A stretch of 64,000 bases of DNA from Pyrocephalus nanus (Eukaryota; Chordata; Aves; Passeriformes; Tyrannidae): NCBI GenBank assembly GCA_038380795.1, contig CM076260.1, positions 28,120,634 to 28,184,633 of the forward strand, read 5' to 3'. The translations under genes and the position numbers were made by a program. The notes under the pieces are model-generated. The model was not told where the DNA came from and ran no database searches. It saw only the letters and a program-made list of their open reading frames with translations. Of the stretch, positions 23,763 through 36,624 are shown in pieces; the stretch's first letter is position 1; every line of letters starts with the position of its first letter.

Positions 23763-26700
23763 TATTGTGTTAATTAACAGCTGCGTAAACAGATGGTTAA
23801 AGAACAACAGTTCTTTAAACAGTCCTTAATCATAGCTTTTGTAATTATTCACCATTCTGTCTATGGTGTTGGTGTTTATAAACACAATCCCCAGCTTGGC
23901 ACAGAGGAGTCTACAACACAGCACAGCATAATCAGCGCCTCAGACCTGTCAGGATTTCTTGTTAGCAAGTGGAAGTATGGGTAAAGCTCTTGAGCTCAGA
24001 CCTCAGTCAAATATACATTGTAGGAACACCTTTTGTTGAAAAGAAGTAAAAAAGCTAAGATAAGGTTACTATTTGCAAATGCACAAGGACACCAAGGAGC
24101 AAATTCATTCTGGCAAATTAACAAGTAGGTATAAATTCACCAAGAGGAAACTTATACAGGAAATTAAACGAAGGCTTCTAATCACCAGCAAGTGAGGTCT
24201 GAAGAAGTGGCAGGCATAAAACAAGCTTATTTAAAGCAATGTTTATATATCACATAACTGACTATGACAGGAGAGATCTGGATTTAGTATTTTAAGAAAT
24301 TCTTTCAAATTATATGTTGACTACACATGGGATTTTTAGATATGATCTTTATGGTGTCAAAAGCTACAGTATGTCTTGTATCTCTTTGAGATCTAGGGGT
24401 CAGTTTCTGTTATTGCTGCAATGTTCAGTCACCTGCTTGGGGTTTAGGCAGTTTGGACCCTGCCAGCAAGCCTTTAACTATGCAGGCAACTTTAAGTTTT
24501 ATGTGCATCAACATCTATGGGTTAGACAGCACCTCAGTGGGAAATCTTCCTGAAATGGTAAGGTAAGATTTGGGTGATAAAGTCCTTTGGTGGCTTTAAT
24601 CCAAAATCCTTTTGCAATTTGCTCTGAGTTATGAAGGTGGGGAAAAAATTCAATTCATGTTGCAAAAGTGATCCAAGGGCTGTCATGCTTCTGAGAACAA
24701 AGCCGGAGTAAAACCACCCTCAGTTCAAAAACTTGACATGGGAAAAATCCTAGCTGATAATTTTTTGAGTGGATTAGAGAGGATTAAAGAAGAGAGAGCA
24801 GTAGAATAAAAATAAGAAGATAAGAAATTTTTCTCCAGTCACTTCTGAGCATGGTAAATTGGTACCTCTAAGATTCTCACAATGCCAAATGAAACACTTT
24901 CCTTTTTGACACTTCACAATCCAAATGTCCAGACTGAGCAGCACTCGCAAACTATTCTTGGTCTGCATTTAGGGCTCAAAAGAAGCAACAGAAAGTAAGC
25001 TCAGTACTGAAATTTAAAGATTTTTTAAATGACTGCTAGTCTGCTTTTTCTGGTATTGTGGTTTACTTATTTTCTTGGGATTTTTTTTCTGTGTATAATT
25101 TAACTAATAAAGTCTTAATATGGTGTTGATGCCGTATGATTTTATTCCAACTGTAGAGAGTTTTTTGTCGTTTTAAAATCATTTATCACAATCATTAAGA
25201 AATGTTGCCCTTGCATTCACCATAACTTGGTAACTGATGGAAAATTCAGCTCGTGATCTTACTGATATTCTTTATTTTTCTTTCTCTGTGTATATGTGTC
25301 AAGCTACTTAGTATCTTTGAATCATTTTTCTCACTTTTTGTATATGTATGAGTTGTGTGTCTGTATCAACTGACACATATCTCTCCAACAAAAAACATAT
25401 TGACCTTTTTTTTTTTTTTTTTTTTTTTTTTTGGCTATGTAAATATTTTTTTTTCCATTCTGGATCTGGGTATTATTTTCTTGCACTAAAATTAGTGGAG
25501 ACCTGGGCTTTGCATTAGATGAGAGAAAAAAAAATTGTGAAAGGATGTATAAAAAAGGATGTGGAAGTTAGGTAACATATATGAAGTTTAATATTGGTTG
25601 GAAGATGTAAAGAAACGTTCTCTTTATTTGTTTGTGGGGATGCATATCGGTAGTTACTGCAAATTTTCTCTATTCAGTTATCCAAGAAAAAGCTTTGGCT
25701 TCCTAATCAGCCAACAGTACTTATCTTGAAATGAAAGTAAGACTTTAGTCTTTTTTGCACAAAGCCTGTATAGATATGTCACATGAAGGATATTAAATGG
25801 GAATGCTGTTCAATTGCTTCTGTTTCTACACAGGTTCCAAACTCAACTTTGTCAGATCTTGTCTCTTCCTATAGACTGGCAAATTGTTTTGCATCATTGT
25901 TAGATAGCAGATTCTCACAGCTGACTCAAAATCAATATAGTAGATCACTCTCTGGTGAAGATGGATTTGCACTAATTGAAGGGGAAGCCCAAATATTGCT
26001 CTGCTGACTCTGCTGTCATCAGAGTAACCTCTGACAGAGGAGCCATAGTAAGTAAAAGTAAAAGAGAAAACACAGCTTCCAGTTATTTATTGAGGATAAA
26101 AGTAATCAAACTCCCTTGATAGCTAGAAGTATGTTCAGAAATTTTTATTGTGCTCTTTGAGACAAAGTAAACACACATTTTTGCTTAAATACATATTTTA
26201 AAAAAAATTAATAAAGAATACCTCAGATGAAACCTTAGTGCCATAAGCAGTTCTCTAAGGTAGGTGTCTGCAAAATTATTTCACAAGCCAGTTCCCTATA
26301 TAGTCCTACACCAGCATCAATCCTGTGACTGTTAACTTAGGGTGCCTCAGCTGGGCATTGGTGCATCCACCATCACCACACTTGCTGCCTAGAAGTGGCC
26401 CCCAGGTGACTGCATTCCAGGATGAATACAAGACAATGCTGTGACTGTTTCTTTTCACCAGAGGAAACTTCACGCCCTTACAGGAAACTGTGTTGTCTCT
26501 GGCTTTCGTGCTTCCAGCCATATGTTTTCTTGGCCACAAGTCACCTGTGCTGAGCAGTTATGATTTTAATTTCCCTTTCAGGTAACTGAAGGCACTTCTC
26601 CCTCAGCTGCTTCTATTTTTAAAATGAGGATGACTCTAAATCCAGATAGTGTCTGATATTAACCTCATCTGATAATCAGTAGAGATTGCACACAGGTGGA

Positions 26701-28947
26701 ATGGATGTAACTCATTTTGTGTCATGAAGAACATAATTGCACACAGGCAACCTGATTCTGAATTGGGCTTTATTTGTGGTAGAGCAGCTCTCTTGCTGTG
26801 GTATATTGCAAATCAGTCATTGACAATGGTCAGGATCAGAAACCTAGACAAAAATTATAAGAGGTAGGAAAGTAAATTGTGATATTTCCCTAAATAGCTG
26901 TTTTAAAACTGCAGTCAGATCCCCCCTATTATATGTAGGCAACTTAGAGGTGCTTTAATGAAGGGTGTTCTATATCCTTATTCTTTCTGTTTCTATTAGA
27001 AAGGACTTTGAAAACACTCAGTGTTATATTGCAGTACTCTGTCTTTAAACCCGATGCAATCCTATTAAAAGCAGCAAAGACATTTGAGAGCCTTTCCTAT
27101 GGAAAACAAACAAACAAACAAAAAACACTTATGACCCAATACCAAAACAATACAAATAGAAAACACACTATAGGAAATCAGAAAAACAAAAAAGCTTGGA
27201 GCAGTTAAGTGAAGCATTAGGTTCAGGTTTTTTATGCAAAAGAAAATAGAATTATTAAGATTTAAATAAAATTTTCAAATGTGCTTTTGTAACATACACA
27301 CGTTTATATTGTGCCTACTTTGCAGTGGTGTCGTTATACTAGAAGGAAAAGAAACAGATTTTAAATAGGAAAATAAGCCTTTTTGTTTTCTTTTTTTCTG
27401 CTTGGTTGAGTACTTATATTTTGCTAAAATTCACCCAGTGAATTCACATACATTTTAACTTTAATCTTAATCACAATAAGGTATATTTCAGACAGGGATA
27501 AATAACAGGGTTCTATCTAACAATCCATCCATCTGAATTTGTATCCTAAAGTCCTTTATAAAGTATCTGAAAGCCATCTTTTTCCATACTCACTTCAGTG
27601 CAATAGCAGTAATATCTGTAATTTTGATTCATTTTGCTAGATGTTTGGGAATAAAGAACTTATTAGATACTGTACTCATAGAACTGTTGAATACTGTTTG
27701 TACTCAGGGAGGTGACGGACAATGCATAAGTAGTTTTCATCATTCATCTACATAGGTTCACACACTGGCAGTCTTCACCACAGTATCTGAGTGCCTCCAT
27801 AATGTCTAATCACTATTTACTATATTAGGTTATTAATTGTGAGTGACTGTAGATTGGATTCCAACCTCTCTCCTTTTTTGGATTTTTTTTATTTTTGCTG
27901 TTCTAATTGTTCTTAACTTACAATTACCTTCACTGCAATAAGCTCCTACTATTGGACTGATGAAAGTTTTGATTACTCCCATGCAATATTACACTCTGAT
28001 TTTTCACTTATCTAGGCAAAGATTTCTAACAAAGTGCTAAAAATGTTGTTTTGCATAAATGGAATCTCTGGAGACGTACTGTCCTACAAGGACAGTGGAT
28101 AGTTAAAATTAAAAAAAAAAAAAAAAAAGAAGAAGAAAAAAGTACATTTAAAAAAATTAGTTTTATATTTTAAAAAATTGGTTTTTAATAAAATACATTG
28201 TTAGGATAGAGTTATCCTTTCTTCAGAAGATGGCAGCTATATTTATTAAAACATTATATATGATGGTATTAACACAATATTTCAAAAGTCTTTTCAGGTT
28301 TTAATTGGATATTTTTAACATTTTGTAACAAAATTTTGTAATGAAGGACTGAAATTAAAGGAAAAATATATTAAACATTCAACCTGAAGTACCCCACCTT
28401 AATCTTCACCTTTCATACGAAGTTTCTATTTATATAGAAACAGGAAGTAGTAAAAGAGATTTCTGCCTTTAAATGAAGTTATCCTTTGGGAGGGAAATGA
28501 TATTTCAAACTATTGCTTTAGTGTAAGAGTACCGCATACTGCTGCAGTGAGTTGAGAGAAGAAAGCGTGACAATGAGGAACTAATAATGCAGTTTTGCCA
28601 CAGTCTTTGTCAAGGGAAAGGTAAAACAAATAAACATATACAATCAACATCCATCATATAATGAGACTGTCTTATGAGTTTTGGGTCTGGGTTGAAATAT
28701 CTTGAGCAGAAGGTTAAGGTTTTATTCACAAAAGGGAACATTCACTGTTGTTTGGGGGGTTTTTAAATAATATGCAGAGTTACTCCTGTAACTCTGTAAT
28801 ATATTCCTATTGGTATTTACTTGTATAAATCGTCCTCTCAGAAAAATAGTACTACTTTCATTGGTAGGCTTTGGATAGTATAAGAGTTTAATAATCAGAC
28901 TCTTTATATTTTATTGCTATATTTGTCAACAGTTCCATAGTAACTTC
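23763..28947. other. Mostly AT-rich sequence, no gene supported
   Basis: About 5.2 kb. It contains a poly-T tract (25406-25432), a poly-A tract near 28109-28129 and a slightly GC-richer patch at about 26290-26560 that I could not identify. A 74-codon frame at 25783-26007 is preceded by a TTTCTACACAG acceptor-like string but shows no recognisable domain, so I do not call it an exon. Confidence 0.4.
25406..25432. repeat. Poly-T tract, 27 bases
   Basis: Uninterrupted run of T. Confidence 0.95.
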
Positions 28948-29022
28948 CTTGAGCAGGAAGATTGGACCAAATGACCCACTGTGGTCCCATCCAACCTTAC
29001 CCATTTTAGGATTCTGTGATTT
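28948..29022 (+). mobile_element. CR1 LINE, short 3' end
   Basis: GAGCAGGAAGATTGGACCAA, the GGTCCCATCCAACC-type block and a terminal ATTCTGTGATTT are the last 75 bases of a CR1, somewhat diverged. Confidence 0.75.
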
Positions 29023-32000
29023 TACTGGCATCAATTTTAGTAATAATTCTTCTAAAATGCCTTCTTGATAATTTAGTTATATAAAAGGCCTATGATTTCA
29101 TGAGTTTAGTGATTATTTATTTTCTGTGTTCCTGAACTGTTCCAATACTAATCTTCTTTTCTTCTTCCTCCTCCCTCCTTCTCGCTTCTGTTATCATCCA
29201 TTACAAAATCTACCTTGTGATACAATAATGAAAGTAAGCTCTAAATAGCAGAAACAACCATCCCAGACCCCAAAACCTGAACTTTCTTACAGACTTTTTT
29301 TCTTTAGCTTAACATCTGGTTCTAAAATTCAAGTGGGATTCACCAGACAATCTTTCTTTCCGTTTCACCAGCACTAACTCTGACTGACTCTCCAGAATCA
29401 GAATGAACTTCCCACTACAGGAGTGGTACATTAATTCATGCACATTCATTCTCTCCCTTGTTATTGGTTATGTGTCCTGAGACCAACTCCCAGTTATCCA
29501 AGTAGCTTTTCAGCTTTAAAAACCACTAGCTACTCCACTCCCATAATTCAAGATATTCTTTCCCCATCCATATCCAGTTGCAACTCACACTCCTGCCCCT
29601 GATAGTATTTCTCACCACTTGTTTCCCCAGCAGGATGCTTTGCCTAATCTTCAGGTGACTGCCTGAAGAATGAGTAGAGTCAGCATCCTACTTTGGGACT
29701 GGTCCTCAGAAGAGTGTATACCTCATTTCTGTGTCCATCATGCCATACAAGAGTCAACAGCTCACTAGGCATTGCTTTGGTGTTGCAACTGTTTTTTCAA
29801 ATGTATTATACCGGTCCAATGACTTGTGTATTTTCCTAAATCCTTCTCAAAAAAACCTCTATCCTGGCTATATAGTGGGAAAAGCTGAAGAAGTTGAGTA
29901 GTAGAGACTTGCCCCTTGGTGGGAATAGCATTATGAATGAATAATTACATAGGGTTATTTTAGATATTAATAAAATTGAGTATTAAGATTTATGAATGCA
30001 TCATCAATAGCATTGGTATTTTAAAATTTATTGAGTAACCCTTGAAAATAACTTCTTTTCAAAAGTCAAAGACTGAAATATTTACAATGTATACAAACTT
30101 TACTTTTCATGTTTTAAATACTATAAGCAATTTTGAGTCCTTATTTTAATAATGGAATCATCAATAACATGAACTGGTGCTTTTATTCAGAAAAAAACAA
30201 CAAACCAACACAGTGTTCTCCAGTAATTATTTCACTATGCATTACCTGAGCGAGATGTCTATTATATGCTTTCTGCAGGGTACATTCTGTACTCACTTTA
30301 CAGCAATACTGCTTGAGACTGATAATTCAGAGTCTCTGCAACATGATTCCTAAATAGCACACTTGAAGAGAGAAGTTGATAAGCATGTCATAGTTTTCTA
30401 AGAGCATGATAGTTATAGCATCCGTTAGTTGTCCTGAGATTATTTTGGTCATTATGCATGTACAAAAAATACTGTACTTTTGGAAGGCAGTTAGAGTGGG
30501 AGTAGTTTATAATGTCACCCAAAATAGAAAAGCGTTGCATAGCTCTACAATCACACACACACAAAAGACCATTTTAAGCTTTCTACTGAAGATGCATTTT
30601 CCCAGGTGGTCAATTGCACTTGTCATCTGTTATTTTGGAAAATGCACAGAATTTAATAGATGAGGTATATCAAACTAACTACATTAGGAATGTACCAGCT
30701 GTCAATATGGCTTCAGCCCAACAACATCTTTTGGGAAAAGCAAATTCCAAAATGAAGACAGTATACTATTAGTCTGATAGAATGATTATAAGTTTTGCCA
30801 TCTGTTGCATATTTCACTATTAATTATGATTTTTATCAACGTACATTTTCTAAAGTCCACATTTTCTTTTATATACAAGCAACAGCAAAGCAGAATGACA
30901 ACACATTGTCTCAAGTAATGAAGTACCAATGCTGGAGCTAAATCAGATAAACTTCACCCTGGTTTAATAAGGTAGGTATCTATGGTACTAATTACAGTAA
31001 ACAGATCTACAAATATCAGTGACAGTACAGAAAAACGAACCAGAATTATACATCTTTGCTTAAAAAGCTTACGGATTTTGCTTTTCAAAGCTATCCCTTT
31101 GTGCACTTACATACTATTTATGTTTAACATTTCAAAGTCCATCAGTTGAATTCAGGAATCTATTAAATCAAATATAAATGTAAAAGCTCCAAAAATTTCA
31201 AAATGTTCCACAGCTAGATCTAAACCATAGAGGAATTTCTTGCATGTAAAATTAAATGCCTAGTCAATGCATGAAGCATCATAACAGTGTTTAAAGTTAT
31301 ATCAGAAAAAAAATAAATAAAAAAAGAATTCAATTTAAGTTTGTGTCTTGTGAGTTGTTTGATTTTGATTTTGTTTGGTTTTTCTGTTGTTGTTGGAGTT
31401 TTTTGTGGATTTTCTTGTTTTGATTTTGTTTTGATTTTTGTGGTGTTATTTTTTGTTTACATTTTTTTCTGTACCCCATAACCATAAGGGTTTTTACTTG
31501 TTCCTTTGTTTCATTCTTCCTTCCTTTAATTCTTTCAACATGATAACTGTCCATTTCCAAGTGAAAGGCCTGATTCTAGTCCGAGCCATTATTCTTTAAT
31601 TTTGGCTTTTTGCCTATAACATTAATAGGCTCTGTACAGGGTAGTGGGTCCATCGCATTTATTTAGAAGTGAGATGAGACTCATGGAAACAACTTCATGG
31701 TCAGACTAGTGATTGATAACATTTTTAACACTGAAAGCATAAGTCAAAGATTTTCGAAAATCCTACAAATACGGTATTATTTAAATTGTTTCATTCTTCT
31801 CACCTTAAACTAACATTTTGCTTTACCTGACACTAAGCCATCACTCATGTCAGCTTCAGGCGAAGTGACCAAGCAGAGTTTACAGGAAAAGGAAAAACTA
31901 TAAAAACGGATACTTGGTATTATTGCCTAAGCCGTAAGCTGCACTCAGACAGTATTCTGTTTTTTCAAAAGCTTTTTGTACTTTGTCTTCCTTGTATTGA

Positions 32001-34204
32001 AGAAAAAACTATAATTTTCGTTTCTTCCCCTGCTATTTCTGTAACTTCATTAACTGATTAACAAAGGGAAAATAAAACAGAACTCTGCAAAGCTTAATAT
32101 GAGACTGCCTTCACTATGAGCAGGAAATTACTATAGTCATTTTCACTATAGGAAATGACTGTCCAAGGTTCAGAAGTCTCTGGAAAACCTGAGAAATAAG
32201 GATTTCTCCTTATGAGAAGAAGTCACCTTATTGTAGTAAGTTCACTCTTTCTCAACTTGGCAGCCATATCAATTCTTTACTTCTTGGATCATTCAAGACA
32301 TTTGATGTATCTACATTAGTACAGAGATTTTTTTGTTGGACTTTTTTGATAGATTTTTTGTTTGTTTGTTTGGTGTTTTCTTTTGTCATTATATGACAGT
32401 CAGCACAGCAAGTATTATCTTTTAGGACAACAGTTATTAATCTAACAACTAATGCTTACCAAACTAGGAGCCAGATGAAAAACTGACTTTCAATGTACTG
32501 AGCTAAAAACAACGTCCTTTTCAACTCAAATGATGAAAAGTGAATATACTGACACTAATAGCTCTTTGAGCATTTGCTGTTGTGAGAACTCTTCAGAAGT
32601 TGGTATCATATCCATTAGTACCGCAGCTAACTTTCCCAACTGTTTTTTATGATAATTATGAAATTCCATAAGAAGTATAAAATTCTACAGGAAATATATT
32701 GAGAAATATATTTGTTCCTTTATAATTTCCTTCATGTTTATAAAGAATTTGATTGACAGAGCAAATTTACAGGACTGAGTTTTTTCTTGATTTTGTTTAA
32801 GGATCTGTTTCTGAACTGTCATTAAGATCATGTTCTATAATTACAGCATAGGCCACCACTGTGTCTAAATGGATGTGGAGAGAGACAATTACAAATGCAC
32901 AGCAGATTTTTGTCAAGCTAAGTTACCTAGACGTAATTCAAATGAATTGCCAAGGTTATGGCATTGCTGGCAAACAACCAAAAACCCCTGCCTTTGCTCA
33001 GTACTATAAAACTATGTTATAGCATTAATTATTAAACAACAGCATTAGGCAAAAGCCCATATATGGATATTTTTATTTTAGAGAAGACACATTTACAACA
33101 GATCTTAAATAATTCTGCATTCTGGTAAAAATTCAAACACTCTAGACAATATTCTATATGAGCTGGACGACTACTAATATACTTGGCTTTTCTAAGACAT
33201 TTCGTGTTTCCCATTGATTAGTGAAACATCATATTTTTCTTTTTAATTATCAAGGCCTTTATATTAATGTTTTAATTCTTGGTCATTATTGGAACTACCA
33301 ATCAACTGAGATTCATATTCTGGCAAAAACCTTCTTTTCCTTTTCTTCTCACAAGCTCTGGAGTTCAAAGAGCTAGATCAATCATATTTTCAAGCCAATT
33401 ACATTACTCTGGTTCTTTTGGATGACCTTAACGTATTTCTGAAAATGAAAATATGTCAGCCTGCTAGGAACTGAATCCATATTCCAGTCTTAATGACAGC
33501 ATCTATCTCTATCTCACTTTTTATCCTTTGGTCCAATAGTAGCTCCAGTAATGTTTATTGTCTTCTGCTTTTTGTAAAGCAGCTCCTCCTCTTTGTATTT
33601 ATTGAAGTTAGTGAAAGGTCCATTTATCTGTTTAATATTTTCGATCTCTCTCTTCAGTCTTGAAGTAACGTACAGGTCCCTTTTCTTACAGGACATACTA
33701 GGTTCTGAAAGATACGGGAATGGAACATTGTTTCACAACCACAGATTTTGGCACAAGATGGTATCCTTAATATCCACTACAAAATACCTTAGTGACTGAG
33801 ATCTGTCACTTTTTAGATTTTCAGTTCATTCATCGTCTCTTCCTCCATTTCTACTGTATAAGCAAAAGTTCTATTTCTAGCTCATCAGTAATTTTTTGTA
33901 GGCTATTTTCTATAGAAAATGGTAAAATTAATCCATTGGATTTTGTACTGTTGATATCTCTGTATAGCAGTGCCTTTAGCAGTCATTGACGTTCTTTTTT
34001 CCTATGTGTTGGCAAAGAAGCACTAAAGAAGCACTGATATCACCACTACCTGTAAAGGACTTTTGTAGTGCTGATTAGGAGAGTTGCCTCCTTAATCAGT
34101 CTAGAAGGCTACCATTCAAATGGTACCATTGAGACTTATAACATTTCTTTGTCTGTTGATGTTAGAAATTTACTTCGTTTTATTTTTAAACTGCCCTTTG
34201 CCTT
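29023..34204. other. AT-rich sequence, no gene seen
   Basis: Five kilobases of AT-rich DNA. The only marked features are a G/T-rich low-complexity tract (about 31350-31460), a GTTT run at 32360 and short CA or A runs. No exon-like frame is supported. Confidence 0.4.
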
Positions 34205-35025
34205 AGAATCATAGAATACTTTGTGTTAGAAAGGATCTTTAAAGGTCACCTGGTCCAATCCCCTCTGAAATAAGCACAGACATCTTCAACTCAGTCAGAT
34301 TGCTCCATCCAATTTGACCTTGAATGTTTCCACGGATAAGGCATCTACTCCCTCTCTGGGCAACCTCTTCCAGTGTTTCACCACCCTCACTGTAAAAAGT
34401 TGTCATCTTTATCCCTAGTCTAAATCTGCCCTTTTTTAGTTTAAAACCATTAACCCTTCTCCTGTTGAAACAGGCCTTTGTAAAATGTCTGTCCTCATCT
34501 TTCTTATAAGCCCCTTAAGTACAGTAACTTCTTCCTGAAGCCTCCTCTTCTCCAGACTGAACAACCCCAGCTCTCTCAGCTTTTCCTCATAGGAGAGGTG
34601 CTCCAACCCTCTGATCATCTTTGTGGCACCTCTCTGGACTTGCTCTGTAAGTCTTGCCCTTCTTATGTTGGGGCCCTAAGACTTGGAAGCCATACTCCAG
34701 GTGGGGTGTCACAAGAACAGAATAGAGAGGAATAATCCCCTCTCTCGACATGCTGGGCATTCCTCTTTTGATGTAGCCCAGGATGTGGTTGTCCTTCAGG
34801 GCTGCAAGTGCATACGGTGGCTCACATCCAGTTTTTCATCCACCAGAACCCCCATGCCCCTCTCCACAGTGCTGCTCCCGATGAATTCTTCTCCCATTTT
34901 CTACTCATGTCTGGGTTTTCTTGACCCATGTGCACAACCTTGCACTTGGCCTTGTTGAACCTCATTAGGTGCTTGTGGGCCCACTTCTCAAGCCTGTACA
35001 GGTCCCTCTGGATGGATCCCACCCC
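34205..35025 (-). mobile_element. CR1 LINE, 3' half, reverse strand
   Basis: The left edge AGAATCATAGAATACTTTG is the reversed 3' terminus. Next come the 3' UTR blocks and the ORF2 C-terminus; minus-strand peptides MIRGLEHLSYEEKLRELGLF and SLEKRRLQEE are near-consensus. Further in are [19 protein letters not shown] and [12 protein letters not shown], upstream of which the RT catalytic box should lie. Instead the next block is the endonuclease region (35026-35790), so the reverse-transcriptase core is missing. Confidence 0.9.
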
Positions 35026-35790
35026 TCAGGTGTGTCAGCTGCACCTTTCCCTGCTTCCATTGCCTGTGCATTTGCTTCTTGCCCTTTAGTTTGACCAGCA
35101 GTTCCCTTCTCAGCCATGCTTTCCTTTCCTGATTTCTTACACGTGAGATCTAAGAGCTCTTGTGTTCTATGGAAAGATCTACAAGCTCTGTTCTGCTCCC
35201 CTGTCCTTGAGGACAGTTTTCCAGAGGGTCCTACTGAATAACTCTTCAGAAGAGTTGAAATGTTGCTTAAAATCCAGGGTACTTTTTTCTTTGCCTGACC
35301 CATATCCATCAGGACTGCAAACTCCACTGCATCACAGGCTGTCTTCAGTCTTGATGTCACTGATGAGCACACTTGCCCGGGTGACCACTAAGTCCAGCAG
35401 CTCATTTCCTCTGGTCGGTCTCTTGAGCCAGTTATCTGGCTCAAGAAGTTATCCTCAGTGCACTGTAGGAATTTCCTGGATTTCCTACAACTCACCATGC
35501 TACTTTCCCAGCAAATGTCAGGGTGGTTTAAGTCCACGAATAGGACAAGAGCCTGCAATTATGACATCTCCTGTAGCCAGAGTAAGAAGGCCTCGTCAAC
35601 AGGCTCCCCTCAATCAGGTGTCCTGTAGCAGACACTAATCACAAGGTTGCCTTTGTTGCCTCAGTCTCCATTTCTTACCCACAGGCTTTTGACCTGCTTT
35701 TGGCTGTTCGCTAGAAACAACTCTTCACACTCCACCCAGTTCTTGATGTAGAGGGCAACACCTCTGCCTTCCTTTACTATCTTTTATTCA
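35026..35790 (-). mobile_element. CR1 LINE, endonuclease region, reverse strand
   Basis: Read on the minus strand from about 35790 this gives degenerate CR1 ORF2 endonuclease: a GVALYIKNWVECEEL-type block, then SLWVRN, then ISVCYRTPD, then LVLFVDLNHPDICWESS (the catalytic GDFNHPDICW segment, with G and F replaced), then DNFLSQITG. It contains stops and a frameshift. Its downstream end meets the 3'-half CR1 at about 35025 in the same orientation, so both are probably one element with an internal deletion. Two separate insertions cannot be excluded. An 11-bp-stem hairpin (35421-35446) lies within it. Confidence 0.8.
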
Positions 35791-35880
35791 GATACTTATA
35801 TTTCATCCCTGTGATGAAGTGAATTATGCAATATTATGCCATTTATAATATTTTGGGGAAGGCTTGAAAACAAAACCCAA

Positions 35881-35922
35881 GCAAATGTGTAAATGTGCAA
35901 ATGTGTAAATGTGTAAATGTAA
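35881..35922. repeat. 8-bp minisatellite, AAATGTGT-type
   Basis: About five units of an octamer AAATGTGT/AAATGTGC in tandem. It lies only about 120 bp from the NUMT edge at 36040. Confidence 0.88.
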
Positions 35923-36039
35923 ATATTAATAATAAATACATTTATACTGCACGTTCTTGTAGTAATTATCTTGCATTTTCTTCCATTTTTCAAATTCATT
36001 GTGAGAAGCTGATTGCGAATATCCCATGAGAAAAATAAA

Positions 36040-36500
36040 ACACATTTCTGCACCAGTCCATAAGAGACATCCTAGTGTATATACTGATACTCCTCCCACT
36101 AATGACTTTATTCTCCCCCAGTTTGCTGGGAGATCAAGAGAAGTTCACACCAGTTACACACTGATATTATACCTGAATTATATTCTCTATTCACGTATGC
36201 CATCCTATGCCCTATCCCAGCAAACTAGGAGGAGTACTGGCCTAGTCGTCTCTGTACTAGTTCTGCTCATAAGCCCCTTCCTGCACAAATGCGAACAATG
36301 CACAATAGCCTTCCGCCCTCTCTCCCAACTCCTGCTTGGAATCCTAGTAAATTTTCTTATGCTCACATGAGTGGTCAGCCAGCCAATAGAAGATCCATTA
36401 ATCATTATCAGCCAACTAACCTCTCTTGCTTTCTTCACCAGCCTCCTAATACTTTTCTCCATTACTGAAGTCCTAGAAAACAAAATACTCAATTACCAAA
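36040..36500 (+). pseudogene. Nuclear copy of mitochondrial cytochrome b, 3' part
   Basis: The coding end of mitochondrial cytb, dead in the nucleus. In the vertebrate mitochondrial code, pieces read TFLHQS, then RDILVYMLMLLPLMT, then [17 protein letters not shown], then [18 protein letters not shown]. In another frame follow [20 protein letters not shown], then (after GTGGTCAGCCAGCCAATAGA) [16 protein letters not shown] and [11 protein letters not shown]. These match the family's C-terminal third in order. There are frameshifts and stops, an in-frame loss of about 25 codons between TFLHQS and RDILV, and a loss of about 10 codons before PELY. The left limit is approximate. It is followed immediately by tRNA-Thr, as in mtDNA. 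Confidence 0.93.
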
Positions 36501-36502
36501 AA

Positions 36503-36570
36503 TACTCTAATGATTTATAAAAAAACACTGATCTTATAAAGTGAAGAGTAAAGACCACACCTCTTAGAGT
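36503..36570 (+). pseudogene. Nuclear copy of mitochondrial tRNA-Thr
   Basis: It begins TACTCTAATGATTTATAAAA and ends CTCTTAGAGT, matching the acceptor and D-arm pattern of avian mitochondrial tRNA-Thr. The anticodon region reads ATCTTATAAAGTG where the mitochondrial gene has GGTCTTGTAAACC, so the anticodon TGT and its stem have decayed. Position directly after cytb is as in mtDNA. Confidence 0.8.
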
Positions 36571-36593
36571 TCCAGAAAACATTACAAAGACAC

Positions 36594-36624
36594 TTCAGAA
36601 GAAAAAGAGATTGAAACCTCTATC
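36594..36624 (-). pseudogene. Nuclear copy of mitochondrial tRNA-Pro, first part (split)
   Basis: TTCAGAAGAAAAAGAGATTG followed by AAACCTCTATC is the 3' side of tRNA-Pro, which is encoded on the minus strand. The gene stops at 36624, exactly where an LTR begins with TGTAAC. The remainder is at 37384-37425. Confidence 0.8.

Noticed and set aside
25783..26007. Possible coding exon after an acceptor-like TTTCTACACAG
   Set aside because: No domain, no matching donor in frame, and ordinary composition.
35421..35446. Perfect 11-bp-stem hairpin (TCTTGAGCCAG)
   Set aside because: It lies within the decayed CR1 endonuclease region and is short enough to arise by mutation or chance there.
35162..35638. 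158-codon plus-strand frame
   Set aside because: It is the complement of a degenerate CR1 endonuclease region read on the minus strand.
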